Origin: Candidatus Methylacidiphilales bacterium
GTDB lineage: Bacteria; Verrucomicrobiota; Verrucomicrobiia; Methylacidiphilales; CAZTYG01
DNA length: 64,000 nucleotides
Assembly: GCA_033875315.1 (NCBI GenBank)
Contig: JANRJG010000026.1
Location: forward strand, 1 to 64,000
Direction: 5' to 3'
Under the pieces are notes generated by a model, which searched no databases, was not told the DNA's origin, and was given only the letters and a program-made list of their open reading frames with translations. Below are positions 11,404 to 21,436 of the stretch, piece by piece. The position numbers and the translations under genes were made by a program. Numbering within the stretch: the stretch's first letter is position 1; each line of letters starts with the position of its first letter.

Positions 11404-13365
11404 GTGTTCGAGATTCTCAACCGCCTCGTCCTGCCCGATACCTGGCAGGCCGAGGCCATCCAACACGCCCGTTCCGGGCGCGATGTCGTCCTCGACGCCC
11501 CAACCGGGGCCGGGAAGACCTTTGTGGTCGAGAAACTCGTCGATTCCGGAACCTATTCCCGCCAGGTCATCTACACCGCACCCACCCGTGCCCTGGCCAA
11601 TGACAAATTCGCCGAGTGGAAGCGCAAAGGGTGGCGGGTGGGGATCACCACCGGCGATCTGACCCTCGACCCCGACAGCCCGGTCCTCGTCGGCACCCTG
11701 GAGGCCGTCCAACGCCGGGCCCTCGATGCTCCCCCCGATCTCCTCGTGCTGGATGAGTACCAATGGCTCGCCCATCCCGAGCGGGGCAACCACTACGAGG
11801 GCCTCCTCATGGCCCTGCCCACCCGCGTCCGCCTGCTCCTGCTCAGCGGATCGGTGGCCAATCCGGGCGAAGTCACTGCATGGCTGCGCCGCCTCGGCCG
11901 CGCGGCCGAGACCGTCAGCCACCGCGAACGCCCGGTGCCGCTGGAGGAAGTCGACGGCGACGCCCTGGCCAAGCGCGTCCCCAGTGGCATTGAGGGATTC
12001 TGGGCCCGCTGCCTCACCGGCGCTCTGCGCGACGACCTCGGTCCCGTACTCGTCTTCGCCCCCCACCGGAAAGACGCTGAAAAAATCGCCCGCGGCCTGG
12101 CCCGCGAACTCCCACCCTGCACACCCTTGGAGTTAAGTCCGGATCAACTCGCTCTCGCCGGCACCGATCTGGCCCGGGTGCTGTCCCAGCGGGTGGCCTG
12201 GCACCACAGCGGCATGACCTACACCCAGCGCGCCGGACTGGTTGAACCCCTGGCCAAAGCCGGACAATTGCGCGCGGTCGTCTCCACCCTCGGCCTCGGC
12301 TCCGGCATCAACTTTTCCCTCCGGTCCGTCCTCATCACCCAGGGGACCTACCATCAGGACGGCGTCCCCCGCGACATTCCTCCCCAGGACATCCTGCAAA
12401 TGGCAGGCCGGGCCGGACGCCGGGGAAAGGACGAAATCGGTTACTTCATCGCCACCCGCAACGCCCCACGTCTCGGCCAGGGGCGGGCCATGCCCCTCAA
12501 ACGCGCCCCCGCCCTCCCCTGGGCCGTCCTCCTCCGCTCGATCGGTTCCGCCGACGACCCACGCCAGGAATCCCTCCGCTGGGCCGGTCGCTTTTTCGCC
12601 CGTGAACCGCTGCGACTGGGCTGCGAACAAACCCTCGGCGACGATCCCTCCCAACTGCCCTGCCGCCTGGCCACCGACACCGCTCGGGCCCGTCTGGTCC
12701 GTCGTTCCAAGCGTCCCTTCAAGCCTTGCCGCACCTGTCCCCAAAGGTCCCAGTGCCTGCAACTACCACCCGGTCCCACCCTCCTCTGGCAATGGACCCG
12801 TGCCGGTTTGCTCAACAAATCCCTCCGCCTGACTCCGCGCGGGGCCATCGTCTCCTCCTTCCTCGGCCCCGAGGGACTGGCTCTGGCCGCCATTGTCGAA
12901 GATCCCAACTACGAGCCCGCCGAGGCCATCCTCGATCTGATCAATCTCTTTGCCGGCGACCGCTTCGCCGGAGCCGAACCCCGCTGGGCCGGACCCCTGG
13001 CCCGGAGCTGTCAGAAAATCTACGGCAACCTGCAAATCGACGGCTACCTCGAGAGTGGTGTCCCGCCCACCTATGGCTTCGGGGCCTGCCAGATCCTGCG
13101 CGATCTCCTCAACCGCCAGCAACGCAAGGCCCAGCTCGCCGGGGAACACGCCGGGGTGGGTGACATCGACCGTCTGCTGATCGAATGGCGCAGCCTCCTG
13201 CGCCAGATCCTCGCCGCCCCGCCTGTGGAACTCCCACGATGGAACGAACTCCGCGAACAGGCGGGCCACTGGCTGGAATTGTCACCCGCCCCTCCCCCCG
13301 TGGAACTCCCCCCGCTCACGGCCTCGCAAACCGGTCCCGTCAATCACCGCATCCGCTGGGGCTGA
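11404..13365 (+). CDS. Ski2/Mtr4-like SF2 helicase with C-terminal cysteine cluster
   Basis: This 653-residue protein starts at GTG 11404. Motif I is APTGAGKT (32-39), motif II is DEYQ (117-120, in place of DEAD/DEAH), motif III is SGS, and motif VI is QMAGRAGRRG (about 332-341), the form seen in Ski2-like RNA/DNA helicases. Residues 407-451 contain Cys407, Cys420 and then Cys442-x2-Cys445-x5-Cys451, a spacing known from Fe-S clusters of Cas4- and AddB-type nucleases. The C-terminal 200 residues are helical and not recognised. The gene lies between a response regulator and sulP with no close partner, so its substrate is unknown. Confidence 0.85.
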   Translation: MFEILNRLVLPDTWQAEAIQHARSGRDVVLDAPTGAGKTFVVEKLVDSGTYSRQVIYTAPTRALANDKFAEWKRKGWRVGITTGDLTLDPDSPVLVGTLEAVQRRALDAPPDLLVLDEYQWLAHPERGNHYEGLLMALPTRVRLLLLSGSVANPGEVTAWLRRLGRAAETVSHRERPVPLEEVDGDALAKRVPSGIEGFWARCLTGALRDDLGPVLVFAPHRKDAEKIARGLARELPPCTPLELSPDQLALAGTDLARVLSQRVAWHHSGMTYTQRAGLVEPLAKAGQLRAVVSTLGLGSGINFSLRSVLITQGTYHQDGVPRDIPPQDILQMAGRAGRRGKDEIGYFIATRNAPRLGQGRAMPLKRAPALPWAVLLRSIGSADDPRQESLRWAGRFFAREPLRLGCEQTLGDDPSQLPCRLATDTARARLVRRSKRPFKPCRTCPQRSQCLQLPPGPTLLWQWTRAGLLNKSLRLTPRGAIVSSFLGPEGLALAAIVEDPNYEPAEAILDLINLFAGDRFAGAEPRWAGPLARSCQKIYGNLQIDGYLESGVPPTYGFGACQILRDLLNRQQRKAQLAGEHAGVGDIDRLLIEWRSLLRQILAAPPVELPRWNELREQAGHWLELSPAPPPVELPPLTASQTGPVNHRIRWG

Positions 13366-13446
13366 ATCCTCCCGCGATTATTCGGGTGGCGAATGTCCCC
13401 ATAAGCAGGAAGCTTGGGGCGGAATGGTATTGGCGGGGAAGTCCTG

Positions 13447-15192
13447 ATGGGGCATTCTATCATCGCCTTCATGGCCCGACTATCTCATCCGGTTGTTTTC
13501 CGCCCCCGGCTTTTGGAACTTTTCCAGAAGAACGGACCGCGCCCTTCACTATCGAAGGAAATCCTTGCCGGCATGACGGTCGGCCTGATCGCCCTGCCCC
13601 TGGCCCTCGCCCTCGGCATCGCCAGCATCCCCCCGGGCGTCACCACCCCACTGCCCGCCCCGGCCCTCGGCATCTTCACCGCCATCATCGCGGGCCTGCT
13701 CATCAGTGCCCTCGGAGGCAGCCGGGTGCAAATTGGCGGCCCCACGGCCGCATTCGTGCCCATCATCCTCCTCATTGTCCAGGAACACGGCTACGCCGGG
13801 CTCTTGATGGCCACGATGATGGCCGGGATCATCCTCATCCTCATGGGTCTGGCCCGCATGGGCACGTTGATCAAATTCATCCCCTGGCCGGTGACCAGCG
13901 GATTCACCACCGGCATCGCCGTGGCCATCATGCTGACCCAGGTGCCCGATTTCGCGGGCCTGGACACCGCGGGCGGCATCCCACGCGAATTTGAAGCCAA
14001 GATCCCCTGGTTCTGGCAACACCTGCCCTCGCTGGACACCCGCACACTCGTGCTGGCCGTGACTTGCACGGCCGTGATCTTCCTCTGGCCCCGCCTCAAA
14101 TTCCCCCGCGTCCCGGGATCCATCGTGGCCATGGTCGCCGCCACCCTCTTCGTCTCCCTGACGGGATGGGACGTGGCCACGGTCGGAAGCAAGTTCGGTC
14201 CGCACGCCATCCCCTCGGGCCTGCCCTTTCCGGCCCTGCCGGAATTCCACTGGGATCTGGTACGCAGCCTTCTCGGTCCCGCCACCGCCATCGCCCTCCT
14301 CGGGGCCATCGAATCCCTCCTGTCCGCTGTGGTGGCCGATGGGCTCACCGGCGACCGTCATGACAGCAACACCGAGTTGATCGCGCAGGGTCTGGCCAAC
14401 CTTGTCTGCCCGTTCTTCGGCGGTCTGCCGGCCACCGGAGCCATCGCCCGCACTTCGGCCAACGTCAACAATGGCGGCAAGACCCCTCTGGCGGGCATGG
14501 TCCATGCCCTAACCCTGTTGGGCGTCATCCTGCTGGCCTCCAAATGGGCCGCCTACATCCCCATGGCCGCCATGTCGGCCGTGCTCGTCACCGTGGCCCT
14601 GCGCATGGGGGAATGGCATGAACTGACCCGCGTGAGGAAGATGCCGGCCAGCGACGCCCTGGTGCTCTTCACCACCTTCGGCTTGACCGTGGTTTTCGAC
14701 CTGGTGGTGGCGGTGGAGGTCGGCATGGTCCTGGCCGCCATCCTCTACATCAAACGGGTGTCGGAGACGACCGAGGTCAGCCGCGTGACGGGCGATGATG
14801 AATTGGAAAGTCCCGAGCAAATGGCCCAGGGCAAGGAGATCCCTCCCGGGGTGCTGGTTTACCGCATTTTCGGCCCCTTCCTCTTTGGCGCGGCAGAGAA
14901 GATGGAAGACGCCCTGGCCAGCGTGGACGAGTGGCCCCGGGTGCTGGTGCTGCGGCTGCATCTGGTCTCGGCCATGGACGCCACCGGACTCAACGCCCTG
15001 GAAAGCATCGTCGAACGCCTGAAGCAACGCGGGGGCACGGTCATCCTCAGTGGCATCCACCGCCAACCGCTCGAATTGTTGCGCAAAGCCGGCTTCATCA
15101 CCGTCATCGGCCGGGAAAACTTCTGCGCCACCTTCGACGACGCCCTCCAACGTGCCCGCGAAATCGTGGGGCCTCCCACCGCCCAGGACTGA
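13447..15192 (+). CDS. SulP-family anion transporter with STAS domain
   Basis: This 581-residue inner-membrane transporter belongs to the SulP family (sulfate, bicarbonate or other anions). An amphipathic start leads into EILAGMTVGLIALPLALALG, the entry to the first of about 12-14 helices. SRVQIGGPTAAFVPI and LVCPFFGGLPATGAIART are family landmarks. A STAS regulatory domain covers about residues 465-575 (VLRLHLVSAMDATGLNALES). Starts at TTG 13414 and ATG 13471 are also open. I chose ATG 13447 because GGGGAA ends six bases before it. Substrate cannot be told from sequence. No carbonic anhydrase or sulfur-assimilation gene adjoins it. Confidence 0.9.
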   Translation: MGHSIIAFMARLSHPVVFRPRLLELFQKNGPRPSLSKEILAGMTVGLIALPLALALGIASIPPGVTTPLPAPALGIFTAIIAGLLISALGGSRVQIGGPTAAFVPIILLIVQEHGYAGLLMATMMAGIILILMGLARMGTLIKFIPWPVTSGFTTGIAVAIMLTQVPDFAGLDTAGGIPREFEAKIPWFWQHLPSLDTRTLVLAVTCTAVIFLWPRLKFPRVPGSIVAMVAATLFVSLTGWDVATVGSKFGPHAIPSGLPFPALPEFHWDLVRSLLGPATAIALLGAIESLLSAVVADGLTGDRHDSNTELIAQGLANLVCPFFGGLPATGAIARTSANVNNGGKTPLAGMVHALTLLGVILLASKWAAYIPMAAMSAVLVTVALRMGEWHELTRVRKMPASDALVLFTTFGLTVVFDLVVAVEVGMVLAAILYIKRVSETTEVSRVTGDDELESPEQMAQGKEIPPGVLVYRIFGPFLFGAAEKMEDALASVDEWPRVLVLRLHLVSAMDATGLNALESIVERLKQRGGTVILSGIHRQPLELLRKAGFITVIGRENFCATFDDALQRAREIVGPPTAQD

Positions 15193-15276
15193 TTTTTTTC
15201 CTATCGTATTCGAGCCCGGACTTCCGCGTCGTCCACCACCCCCTCACCGAACTCCCCCCAAAAACAACGCCACTCC

Positions 15277-15312
15277 TTGACACCGTCTTGTATTTGGTTA
15301 ATTTGCCAAATA
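15277..15312 (+). promoter_or_regulatory. arsR promoter with overlapping inverted-repeat operator
   Basis: TTGACA at 15277-15282 and TAATTT at 15299-15304, 16 bases apart, form a good sigma-70-type promoter. TATTTGG (15291-15297) and CCAAATA (15306-15312) make a perfect 7-bp inverted repeat with an 8-base spacer straddling the -10 box, an arrangement typical of ArsR/SmtB autoregulation. Transcription should start near 15311, only about 7 bases before the ATG at 15318, and there is no Shine-Dalgarno sequence, so the transcript would be almost leaderless. Confidence 0.65.
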
Positions 15313-15317
15313 TACAA

Positions 15318-15671
15318 ATGAAGTCCGCAGGCAACAAGTCGGCCCGGAAAACGAGATTGTCGCATGATCTCAACGGAGCGCGGGCGGCGGTGGTCAAGGC
15401 CCTGGCCCACCCCTCGCGCATGCTCATCGCCGACGCCCTGGTGCGCGGGGAGAAGACGGTTTGTGAACTGACAGGTCTGGTCGGTTCGGATATTTCCACT
15501 GTATCAAAACACCTCGCGTTGATGAAGGACGCGGGTTTGGTCGTGAGCGACAAACGCGGACTGAATAGTTTCTACCGTCTGACCTGTCCCTGTCTGGGCG
15601 ATTTCTTCTGCTGCATCGATTCGATGGCCCGCAGCCGTGCCCGCAAACTCACCGCAGCACTCGAAGCCTGA
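15318..15671 (+). CDS. arsR: ArsR/SmtB-family transcriptional repressor
   Basis: This 117-residue winged-helix repressor has a core [11 protein letters not shown] then [19 protein letters not shown], the ArsR recognition helix region. A Cys-rich C-terminal stretch with Cys90, Cys92, Cys98 and Cys99 ([10 protein letters not shown]) could bind As(III) or another thiophilic ligand. The classic CVC pair in the DNA-binding helix is reduced to Cys49. Atypical C-terminal arsenite sites are known in other ArsR proteins. The ATG sits directly behind an inverted-repeat operator, and arsC follows after 19 bases, so it should repress both genes. A ligand other than arsenite is possible. Confidence 0.88.
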   Translation: MKSAGNKSARKTRLSHDLNGARAAVVKALAHPSRMLIADALVRGEKTVCELTGLVGSDISTVSKHLALMKDAGLVVSDKRGLNSFYRLTCPCLGDFFCCIDSMARSRARKLTAALEA

Positions 15672-15690
15672 AGCAATCTGTTTATTTTCC

Positions 15691-16146
15691 ATGAAACCCC
15701 ATCGCGTTCTCATCCTTTGCACCGGAAATTCCTGCCGCAGCCACATGGCCGAGGGCATTCTTCGCCACGAGGCGGGAGATCTTTTGGAAGTACACAGCGC
15801 CGGCTCCAAGCCAGCGGGCTATGTCCATCCCAAGGCCATCCAAGTTCTTTCGGAAATCGGGATTGATCTCTCCTCCCACACATCCAAGCACATGAACGAC
15901 TTTCTTGACCGGGAGATCCACACCGTGATCACGGTCTGTGGAAACGCCGACCAAGCCTGCCCGATTTATCCCGGACAAGTCGAACGGCACCACTGGGGAT
16001 TCGACGATCCCGCCCATGCGACCGGGAGCGAGGAGGAAATTCTGGGAGAATTCCGCCGGGTGCGGGATGAAATCCGGCGGGTTTTTGCAGCCTATGCCGC
16101 AGGTTGGAAGGCCGCCCGACGGCGGTATGGAGCGACTTCCGACTGA
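15691..16146 (+). CDS. arsC: Thioredoxin-coupled arsenate reductase (low-MW PTPase fold)
   Basis: This 151-residue cytosolic enzyme reduces arsenate to arsenite. The P-loop CTGNSCRS gives Cys10-x5-Arg16, and Cys83 and Cys90 (VCGNADQAC) are the two further cysteines that relay the disulfide to thioredoxin in the Staphylococcus pI258-type ArsC family. Length and spacing fit that family well. It lies 19 bases after arsR and shares its promoter. No arsenite exporter (ArsB, Acr3) is in the window, so the product must leave through a transporter encoded elsewhere. Its stop faces phoU across 22 bases. Confidence 0.92.
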   Translation: MKPHRVLILCTGNSCRSHMAEGILRHEAGDLLEVHSAGSKPAGYVHPKAIQVLSEIGIDLSSHTSKHMNDFLDREIHTVITVCGNADQACPIYPGQVERHHWGFDDPAHATGSEEEILGEFRRVRDEIRRVFAAYAAGWKAARRRYGATSD

Positions 16147-16168
16147 TTCCGCACGCGAAAGCGGGAGG

Positions 16169-16912
16169 TCAGATTTTCGACTGGCCCGAGGCGCCGCGGT
16201 GGCGGATGTCCTGCGCAGTGTAAAGGTAGACCACATCCTGGGCCAGGTTCTTGGCATAGTCGCCCACACGCTCAAGGCTGCGCGAAACAAACATGAGGTG
16301 GAGGCAGGCGGGAATGTGGGCCGGGTCGGCCACCATGGCCGAGTAGAGGGCCGCCTCGTTGGCCTTATTGATGGCGTCCACTTCCTTGTCCCGACCGACC
16401 AAGGCCCGGGCACTGTCGGGATCGACGTCGACAAAGGCGACAATCGCCTCCCGCATCATGGCCAGGACCAGATTGGCCAGTTTGGCGATCTCGAGGTTGA
16501 CCGGAGGCTCGGGCAGGACGTTGAGCAGACGGGCCCGGCGGGCGATGGTCACCGCCTGGTCGGCGATACTCTCCAAGCTCTCGCACATCTTGGACGACAT
16601 GATGGCCAGACGGCAGGTGGTGGCCATGGGGCCGTGGGTGGAAACATAGGTCACCACCAATTCATCGATTTCTATTTCCAAGCGGTCGATGACCGCGTCC
16701 TCGGATTCAACCAAATCGGCCTTGCCATCGTCGCGCGTCAGGAAAGCCTGGAGCGCGATGTTCAGATTTCGGTCGGTCAGGCTGGCCATCATCAGGAGAT
16801 GGTCCTTGATGCGGAGGAGGGGACCGCGGAAGATGCCGCGGTTGTGTTCCAGTCGTTCGTTAATGGCCGCAGGGCGCTCGCCTGACGGCTGTGGTTGTTC
16901 GGGGGCGATCAT
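16169..16912 (-). CDS. phoU: Phosphate transport/signalling regulator PhoU
   Basis: This 247-residue all-helical protein has two PhoU repeats: a first three-helix unit around residues 30-120 with [12 protein letters not shown], and a second around 135-230 with [20 protein letters not shown], which is highly characteristic. PhoU connects Pst transporter activity to the PhoR kinase so that signalling is off when phosphate is plentiful. The ATG at 16912 overlaps the pstB stop as ATGA. It is the last gene of the pst operon and converges on arsC. The phoR/phoB pair lies at 46359-48504. Confidence 0.95.
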   Translation of the reverse strand: MIAPEQPQPSGERPAAINERLEHNRGIFRGPLLRIKDHLLMMASLTDRNLNIALQAFLTRDDGKADLVESEDAVIDRLEIEIDELVVTYVSTHGPMATTCRLAIMSSKMCESLESIADQAVTIARRARLLNVLPEPPVNLEIAKLANLVLAMMREAIVAFVDVDPDSARALVGRDKEVDAINKANEAALYSAMVADPAHIPACLHLMFVSRSLERVGDYAKNLAQDVVYLYTAQDIRHRGASGQSKI

Positions 16913-17754
16913 CCGAAGCGGCCTGTGATGTAATCCTCGGTCTGCTGGTGGGCCGGGTTGGTGAAGATCTTCTCCTTCTGGTCGAACTCGATGAGCTTGC
17001 CGAGGTAGAAGAACGCGGTGTAATCGGAGCAACGGCCGGCCTGCTGCATGTTGTGGGTGACGATGACGATGGTGTAATCGCGCTTCAATTCGGCGATGAG
17101 ATCCTCGACCTTGGCGGTGGCAATGGGATCTAGGGCGGAGCAGGGCTCGTCCATGAGGATGATATCGGGCTCGACGGCGATGGCACGGGCGATGCAGAGA
17201 CGTTGCATCTGGCCGCCGGAGAGTCCGAGGGCGCTGTCCTGGAGGCGGTCCTTGACCTCGTCCCAAAGTGCGGCCCCGCGGAGGGCGCGTTCGACCACTT
17301 CGTCGAGGATGCCCCGGTCCTTGATGCCCTGCAGGCGGAGACCAAAGACGATGTTCTCGTAGATGGACTTGGGGAAGGGATTGGATTTTTGGAAGACCAT
17401 GCCGACGCGTTTGCGCAACTCTATGACGTCGACTCCGGGGGAGTTGATGTCGACACCGGCAATCTTGATCGCGCCGGCCGTGATGCGGGCGCCGTCGATG
17501 AGGTCGTTCATACGGTTGAAACAACGCAAAAGGGTGGATTTGCCGCAACCAGAGGGACCGATGAAGGCGGTGACCATGCCCTTGGGGATTTCCAGGCTGA
17601 TGTCGGTGAGCGCTTCCTTATTGGCGTATTTGAAGCCCAGAGACTCGACGGAGATGGCGGATTCGACTCCGTTCACGGTTTCATAGGCGCCGAGGGTGCC
17701 GGCGTAGGAGGCTCGGGTCTGTTCGGGGTAATCGCTCATACGGTTCATGGACAT
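16909..17754 (-). CDS. pstB: Phosphate ABC transporter ATP-binding protein
   Basis: This is the 281-residue ATPase of the Pst phosphate importer. Walker A is GPSGCGKST (66-74), the ABC signature is LSGGQMQRL (178-186) and Walker B is ILMDEP (199-204), followed by CSALDPIAT and the H-loop VTHNMQQ. The order and wording of these motifs are specific to PstB. In-frame ATG codons at 17754, 17748 and 17739 make the first few residues uncertain. The N-terminal extension of about 30 residues is slightly longer than in E. coli. It lies between pstA (56 bases upstream) and phoU (overlapping). Confidence 0.96.
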   Translation of the reverse strand: MSMNRMSDYPEQTRASYAGTLGAYETVNGVESAISVESLGFKYANKEALTDISLEIPKGMVTAFIGPSGCGKSTLLRCFNRMNDLIDGARITAGAIKIAGVDINSPGVDVIELRKRVGMVFQKSNPFPKSIYENIVFGLRLQGIKDRGILDEVVERALRGAALWDEVKDRLQDSALGLSGGQMQRLCIARAIAVEPDIILMDEPCSALDPIATAKVEDLIAELKRDYTIVIVTHNMQQAGRCSDYTAFFYLGKLIEFDQKEKIFTNPAHQQTEDYITGRFG

Positions 17755-17810
17755 GGTGATGGTTCAGTGAGATGGGTAAGAATAAGGATAAGGACAGGAA
17801 CAGGAGGGGT

Positions 17811-18860
17811 CTACCATTTGTATTTGCCCCGGACCTTGATACGGAGGACAACCGAGGCCAGGGCGATGATCATGACGAGGAAGAGGAAAACGAAGGCGGC
17901 GGCGTACTGCACCTTGGCGGTGTATTCGTTCTGCGGCACGCGGGCACTGACCACGAAGATGTGGTAGGGCAGGGCCATGACACCGTTGAAGAAGAAATCC
18001 GTCGCCTTCTGTACTTCCCAGGGGAGTTTGTCGCGGACGACGAAGGCGGCAGTGAACATGATGGGGGCGGTTTCCCCGGCCACGCGGGCGATACCAAGGA
18101 CGGAGGAGGTCAGGATACCGGGGAGGGCGTAGGGCAGGACGTTCTGGCGGATGGTCTGCCACTTGGTGGCACCGAGAGCCAGGGACCCTTCACGGAAGCC
18201 CTGGGGGACGGCCCGGAGGGATTCCTCGGAGGCGGTGATGATGACGGGGAGTACCATGAAGGCCAGGGTGAACCAACCGGCCATGAGGGAAACGTTCCAG
18301 TTGAAGAAAATCACGAACATGGCGTAGCCGAACATGCCGAAAACAATCGAGGGCACCCCGGCGAGGTTCATGATGGCCAAGCGGAGCAATTCGATGACGC
18401 GGCCGCGGTTGCTGTATTCGCTCAGGTAGATGGCACTGAGGATGCCGAGCACCATGGCGATGGTCATGGAGCCGACGACCAAGAGGACGGTGCCGACGAT
18501 GCAGGGGAAAATCCCCCCGGCGGCATACACATAGGTGGTGTGATTGGCGATGGTGGCCTCGGGGTGGTCCTTGGTGAAGGCACGGTAGGCGCGGTCGCCC
18601 AGTTCCTGAACGGTGCCATCGTTGAACTTGAGGATATGGAGGGTCTCCGGGCTTTCGGTCAGGAACTTGATGTTGATGAAGGGGAACTCCGGCACGATCA
18701 TTTCGCGCCCGCCCTTGATCGTGATGTCGAGGAAGATATAGGTGGCGGCGGCCAGGACCAGATAGGTACCCAAGCGCAACACCCATTTGGCCAGAGTTTC
18801 GCGGATTTTGGCCGAGGTGAGGCGGGATTGGAATATGGTGGGGTCGGCTGTGGAATTCAT
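17811..18860 (-). CDS. pstA: Phosphate ABC transporter permease PstA
   Basis: This is a 349-residue inner-membrane permease. After one N-terminal helix (about 28-50) comes a periplasmic segment of about 70 residues, then the usual five-helix core with the EAA-type coupling loop near [34 protein letters not shown] is a strong PstA landmark. It pairs with PstC to form the channel. The start is 7 bases after the pstC stop. The periplasmic segment between the first two helices is longer than in E. coli PstA (296 residues) and parallels the bigger insert in PstC. Confidence 0.94.
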   Translation of the reverse strand: MNSTADPTIFQSRLTSAKIRETLAKWVLRLGTYLVLAAATYIFLDITIKGGREMIVPEFPFINIKFLTESPETLHILKFNDGTVQELGDRAYRAFTKDHPEATIANHTTYVYAAGGIFPCIVGTVLLVVGSMTIAMVLGILSAIYLSEYSNRGRVIELLRLAIMNLAGVPSIVFGMFGYAMFVIFFNWNVSLMAGWFTLAFMVLPVIITASEESLRAVPQGFREGSLALGATKWQTIRQNVLPYALPGILTSSVLGIARVAGETAPIMFTAAFVVRDKLPWEVQKATDFFFNGVMALPYHIFVVSARVPQNEYTAKVQYAAAFVFLFLVMIIALASVVLRIKVRGKYKW

Positions 18861-18867
18861 GGTGGAT

Positions 18868-20547
18868 TCAGCCGACGCTGATGCGGTAGCGCTTGACGAT
18901 CAATTGGGCGACGTAGTTGATGGCCAAGGATATGAGGAAAAGCATGATGGCGAGCATGAAGAGGGCGCGGTATTGCAGCACCCCCTTGGGCACCTCGGGG
19001 ACTTCCTGGGCAATGATGCCGGTCATGGTGTGCACCGGGAGAAAGAGCGCGCCCAAGCCCTGGGTGAAATCGGGGATCTGGATGCGATTGCCCGCGCACA
19101 TCAGCACGACCATGGTTTCGCCGATCACCCGGCCGAAGCCCAGAAGGACCGCAGAGATGATCCCGGAGAGAGCGGCGGGCACAATGATGCGGACGATGGT
19201 CTGGAGGCGGTTGGCCCCCAGGGCGTAGGAGGCTTCTTTGAAGGCCCGGGGGACGTTGTTGAGTGCGTCTTCGGATAGGGTGAAGATGGTCGGCACGGCC
19301 ATGAGGGCGAGCAGCAACCCGGCGGTCATGATGTTGAGTCGTTCGGAAATCGGGAAAAAGGGCACCCATTTGACCAGCGGAGCCAGGACGCTGTGAAAAA
19401 TCCCCAGAAGCCCATGGGTCCAAGAGGGCCAGGTCGCCAAAACGGACTCCGTCAACGGCGCGCCCTGCGTGAGCCAGCGGATGGTTTCACCAAGTACAGC
19501 GATGCCGAAGAAACCGAGCACGACGGAGGGGATGGCGGAAATGAACTCGATGTACGGTTTGATCAAACGGGCCTCGGTGGGCCCGGCCAGTTGGTTGATG
19601 TAAATGGCCGCACCGACCCCGAACGGCACGGCGACGAGAAGCGCAGTGAAGCTGATGGAGAGCGAACCCACAAACAGCGGCAGGAAGCCATACCAATCCT
19701 GCCAGAAGCTCTGGGTGACCCATTTGGGGCCGAGGATGAAGGCGGTGAGGGCCTCAAAAGTGCCCACTTCCCGGGCCGGATTCCATTTACGCATGCGGGA
19801 CTCGGTGTCGGGGAACGATTGAACGTACCTGTTCACTCCCGACTGGAACTTGCGCAGTTTCGCGTCGGTGTCGGCATCGTTGGTGATCGGCAGAACAGCG
19901 GAAATCTCCCGCAGGCGGATGGAGAACGCCTGGTTGACTTCCTCGTAGCGCGATTGGAAGGCACGGACCTGGGCCACTTCGGCCAGGAGGTTGATTTCTT
20001 CACCGGGTGCCTTTTCACCGGCGGGGTTGTTTTTGTAGGCCAGCGCCTCGTTCTGGCGGTTGGTCCAACGTTCTTTGATTCCTGCGGCGGTCGTGGTCAT
20101 GTCGCGCAGGAGGGCATCGAGGGGGATGACCGCCTCGTCGAAATCCCGCAGGAGCGAGGAGAGCGGGGCCATGCGGGTCGCGATCCGCGCAGGGTCGACA
20201 CCCCGTGCTTTGAGGTCGGCGGTTTTTTCCTGGCGGATCCTCTGCAGGTTGCGCAGGAGCATGCCGTGGGCGGTGTGCTGATCCCGGACGTAGTCGACAT
20301 ACTCCAATCCAGCCTGGCGGTAGACGACCATGCTCTGCCAATGCTGGGGGAAAAAACCCAGACCTTCGCGGAACAGCGAAAAGGTGATCAGGCCCAGAAC
20401 CACCACGGCAACGGCGGCGTTGCCGAAGAAAAACTTCCGGATGATTTCGTCGCTGTCAAAGCCGAAGATCCGCGTCTTGTTCTTGCGAAGGATGGATTCC
20501 TTGAGCGGGCGCTGGTCGAGCCGCTTGATATGGGAAGCCGCATTCAT
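18868..20547 (-). CDS. pstC: Phosphate ABC transporter permease PstC with large periplasmic insert
   Basis: This 559-residue permease is far longer than the roughly 320 residues of E. coli PstC. Helix 1 is at about 41-66. Residues about 70-285 then form a polar, helix-rich insert with heptad-like stretches that should lie in the periplasm. The standard permease core follows, with [18 protein letters not shown], the coupling loop [15 protein letters not shown] and [18 protein letters not shown]. The core is intact, so transport should work, and the insert could touch PstS or a sensor. The gene lies between pstS (34 bases upstream) and pstA (7 bases downstream). Confidence 0.93.
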   Translation of the reverse strand: MNAASHIKRLDQRPLKESILRKNKTRIFGFDSDEIIRKFFFGNAAVAVVVLGLITFSLFREGLGFFPQHWQSMVVYRQAGLEYVDYVRDQHTAHGMLLRNLQRIRQEKTADLKARGVDPARIATRMAPLSSLLRDFDEAVIPLDALLRDMTTTAAGIKERWTNRQNEALAYKNNPAGEKAPGEEINLLAEVAQVRAFQSRYEEVNQAFSIRLREISAVLPITNDADTDAKLRKFQSGVNRYVQSFPDTESRMRKWNPAREVGTFEALTAFILGPKWVTQSFWQDWYGFLPLFVGSLSISFTALLVAVPFGVGAAIYINQLAGPTEARLIKPYIEFISAIPSVVLGFFGIAVLGETIRWLTQGAPLTESVLATWPSWTHGLLGIFHSVLAPLVKWVPFFPISERLNIMTAGLLLALMAVPTIFTLSEDALNNVPRAFKEASYALGANRLQTIVRIIVPAALSGIISAVLLGFGRVIGETMVVLMCAGNRIQIPDFTQGLGALFLPVHTMTGIIAQEVPEVPKGVLQYRALFMLAIMLFLISLAINYVAQLIVKRYRISVG

Positions 20548-20581
20548 CTCGAAGTCGATCGTTCAGCGCCCGAAATGATTC

Positions 20582-21436
20582 TTACTCTGCGACCTGGACG
20601 GTGAAGGGGGCATCACCGGGAACGAAGTGGACCTGTTCGGTGACCTTGTGGCCCTCAGGGGTGAAGATGAAATTTATGAATTTTTCGCCCAAACCCGAAG
20701 GTTTTCCGTTGGTGTAGAAATAATTAGGACGGAAGTAGGGGTAGGTTTTGTTGAGCACCGTCTCCCGGCTGGGGGTGATGAGGGTGCCGCCCACGTCGAT
20801 GGGCACGATTTTGATCCCGGCTGCCCCGAAATAGGCGATACCCACATAGCCGATACCCAGGGCATTCTTGCCAACTTCAGCGGCGATTTGCTCGTGTCCG
20901 GCCATCTTCTGGGAACTGGGGGCGTAATCCCGTTTGCTCATGGCCAGATCCTTGAAGTCCTGATAAGTGCCGGAGGCGGTGTTACGGGTGTAGATGGAGA
21001 TGGTGCCAGCTGTTCCGCCGACATCGGCCCAGTCGGTGATGTCGCCGGTGAAGATCTGCTCGACTTGGCGCTTGGTCAGGGAAGGGATCGGATTGGAGGC
21101 GTTGACGATGACCCCCAGGGCATCGAAGCAAACGATGGTTTCGTGCATGTCGACCCCCTTGGCCTTGGCCGCGGAAATTTCCGTCGACTTGGCCCGGCGG
21201 CTGGACATGGCGATTTCGCAGGTGCCATCGGTGATGGCGGCAATGCCCGTGGTGGAACCTTCGGCGGCGATTTCGAAAGTGGTATCGGGATTTTGGGCCT
21301 TGAAGGCCTCGGCCAGCATCGGAACCCACTTGGCCCCCAGAGTGTCAGATCCCTTGATGACCAATTTTTCGGCCCGAAGCACCGGGCAAAGCAAAAGCAA
21401 GATTGAGGCTAGGACTGGATACGTGGATTTGTTCAT
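20582..21436 (-). CDS. pstS: Periplasmic phosphate-binding protein PstS
   Basis: This is the 284-residue solute-binding protein of the Pst importer. A signal peptide covers about residues 1-22 (SILLLLCPVLRAEK). VIKGSDTLGAKWVPMLAEAF is the PstS-type phosphate-binding loop, and ITDGTCEIAMSSR and YTRNTASGTYQDF continue the site. The upstream GAGAGGAAA, about 7 bases before the ATG, is a fair ribosome-binding site. It is the first gene of the pst operon, as expected for phosphate-starvation induction. I could not recognise a clear Pho box in the 290 bases upstream. Confidence 0.94.
   Translation of the reverse strand: MNKSTYPVLASILLLLCPVLRAEKLVIKGSDTLGAKWVPMLAEAFKAQNPDTTFEIAAEGSTTGIAAITDGTCEIAMSSRRAKSTEISAAKAKGVDMHETIVCFDALGVIVNASNPIPSLTKRQVEQIFTGDITDWADVGGTAGTISIYTRNTASGTYQDFKDLAMSKRDYAPSSQKMAGHEQIAAEVGKNALGIGYVGIAYFGAAGIKIVPIDVGGTLITPSRETVLNKTYPYFRPNYFYTNGKPSGLGEKFINFIFTPEGHKVTEQVHFVPGDAPFTVQVAE

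Noticed and set aside
15150-15205. A GTGGG-CCCAC hairpin followed by a T-run at the end of the SulP gene
   Set aside because: The stem is only 5 bp and lies about 14 bases before the T-run, so it is not a convincing terminator.
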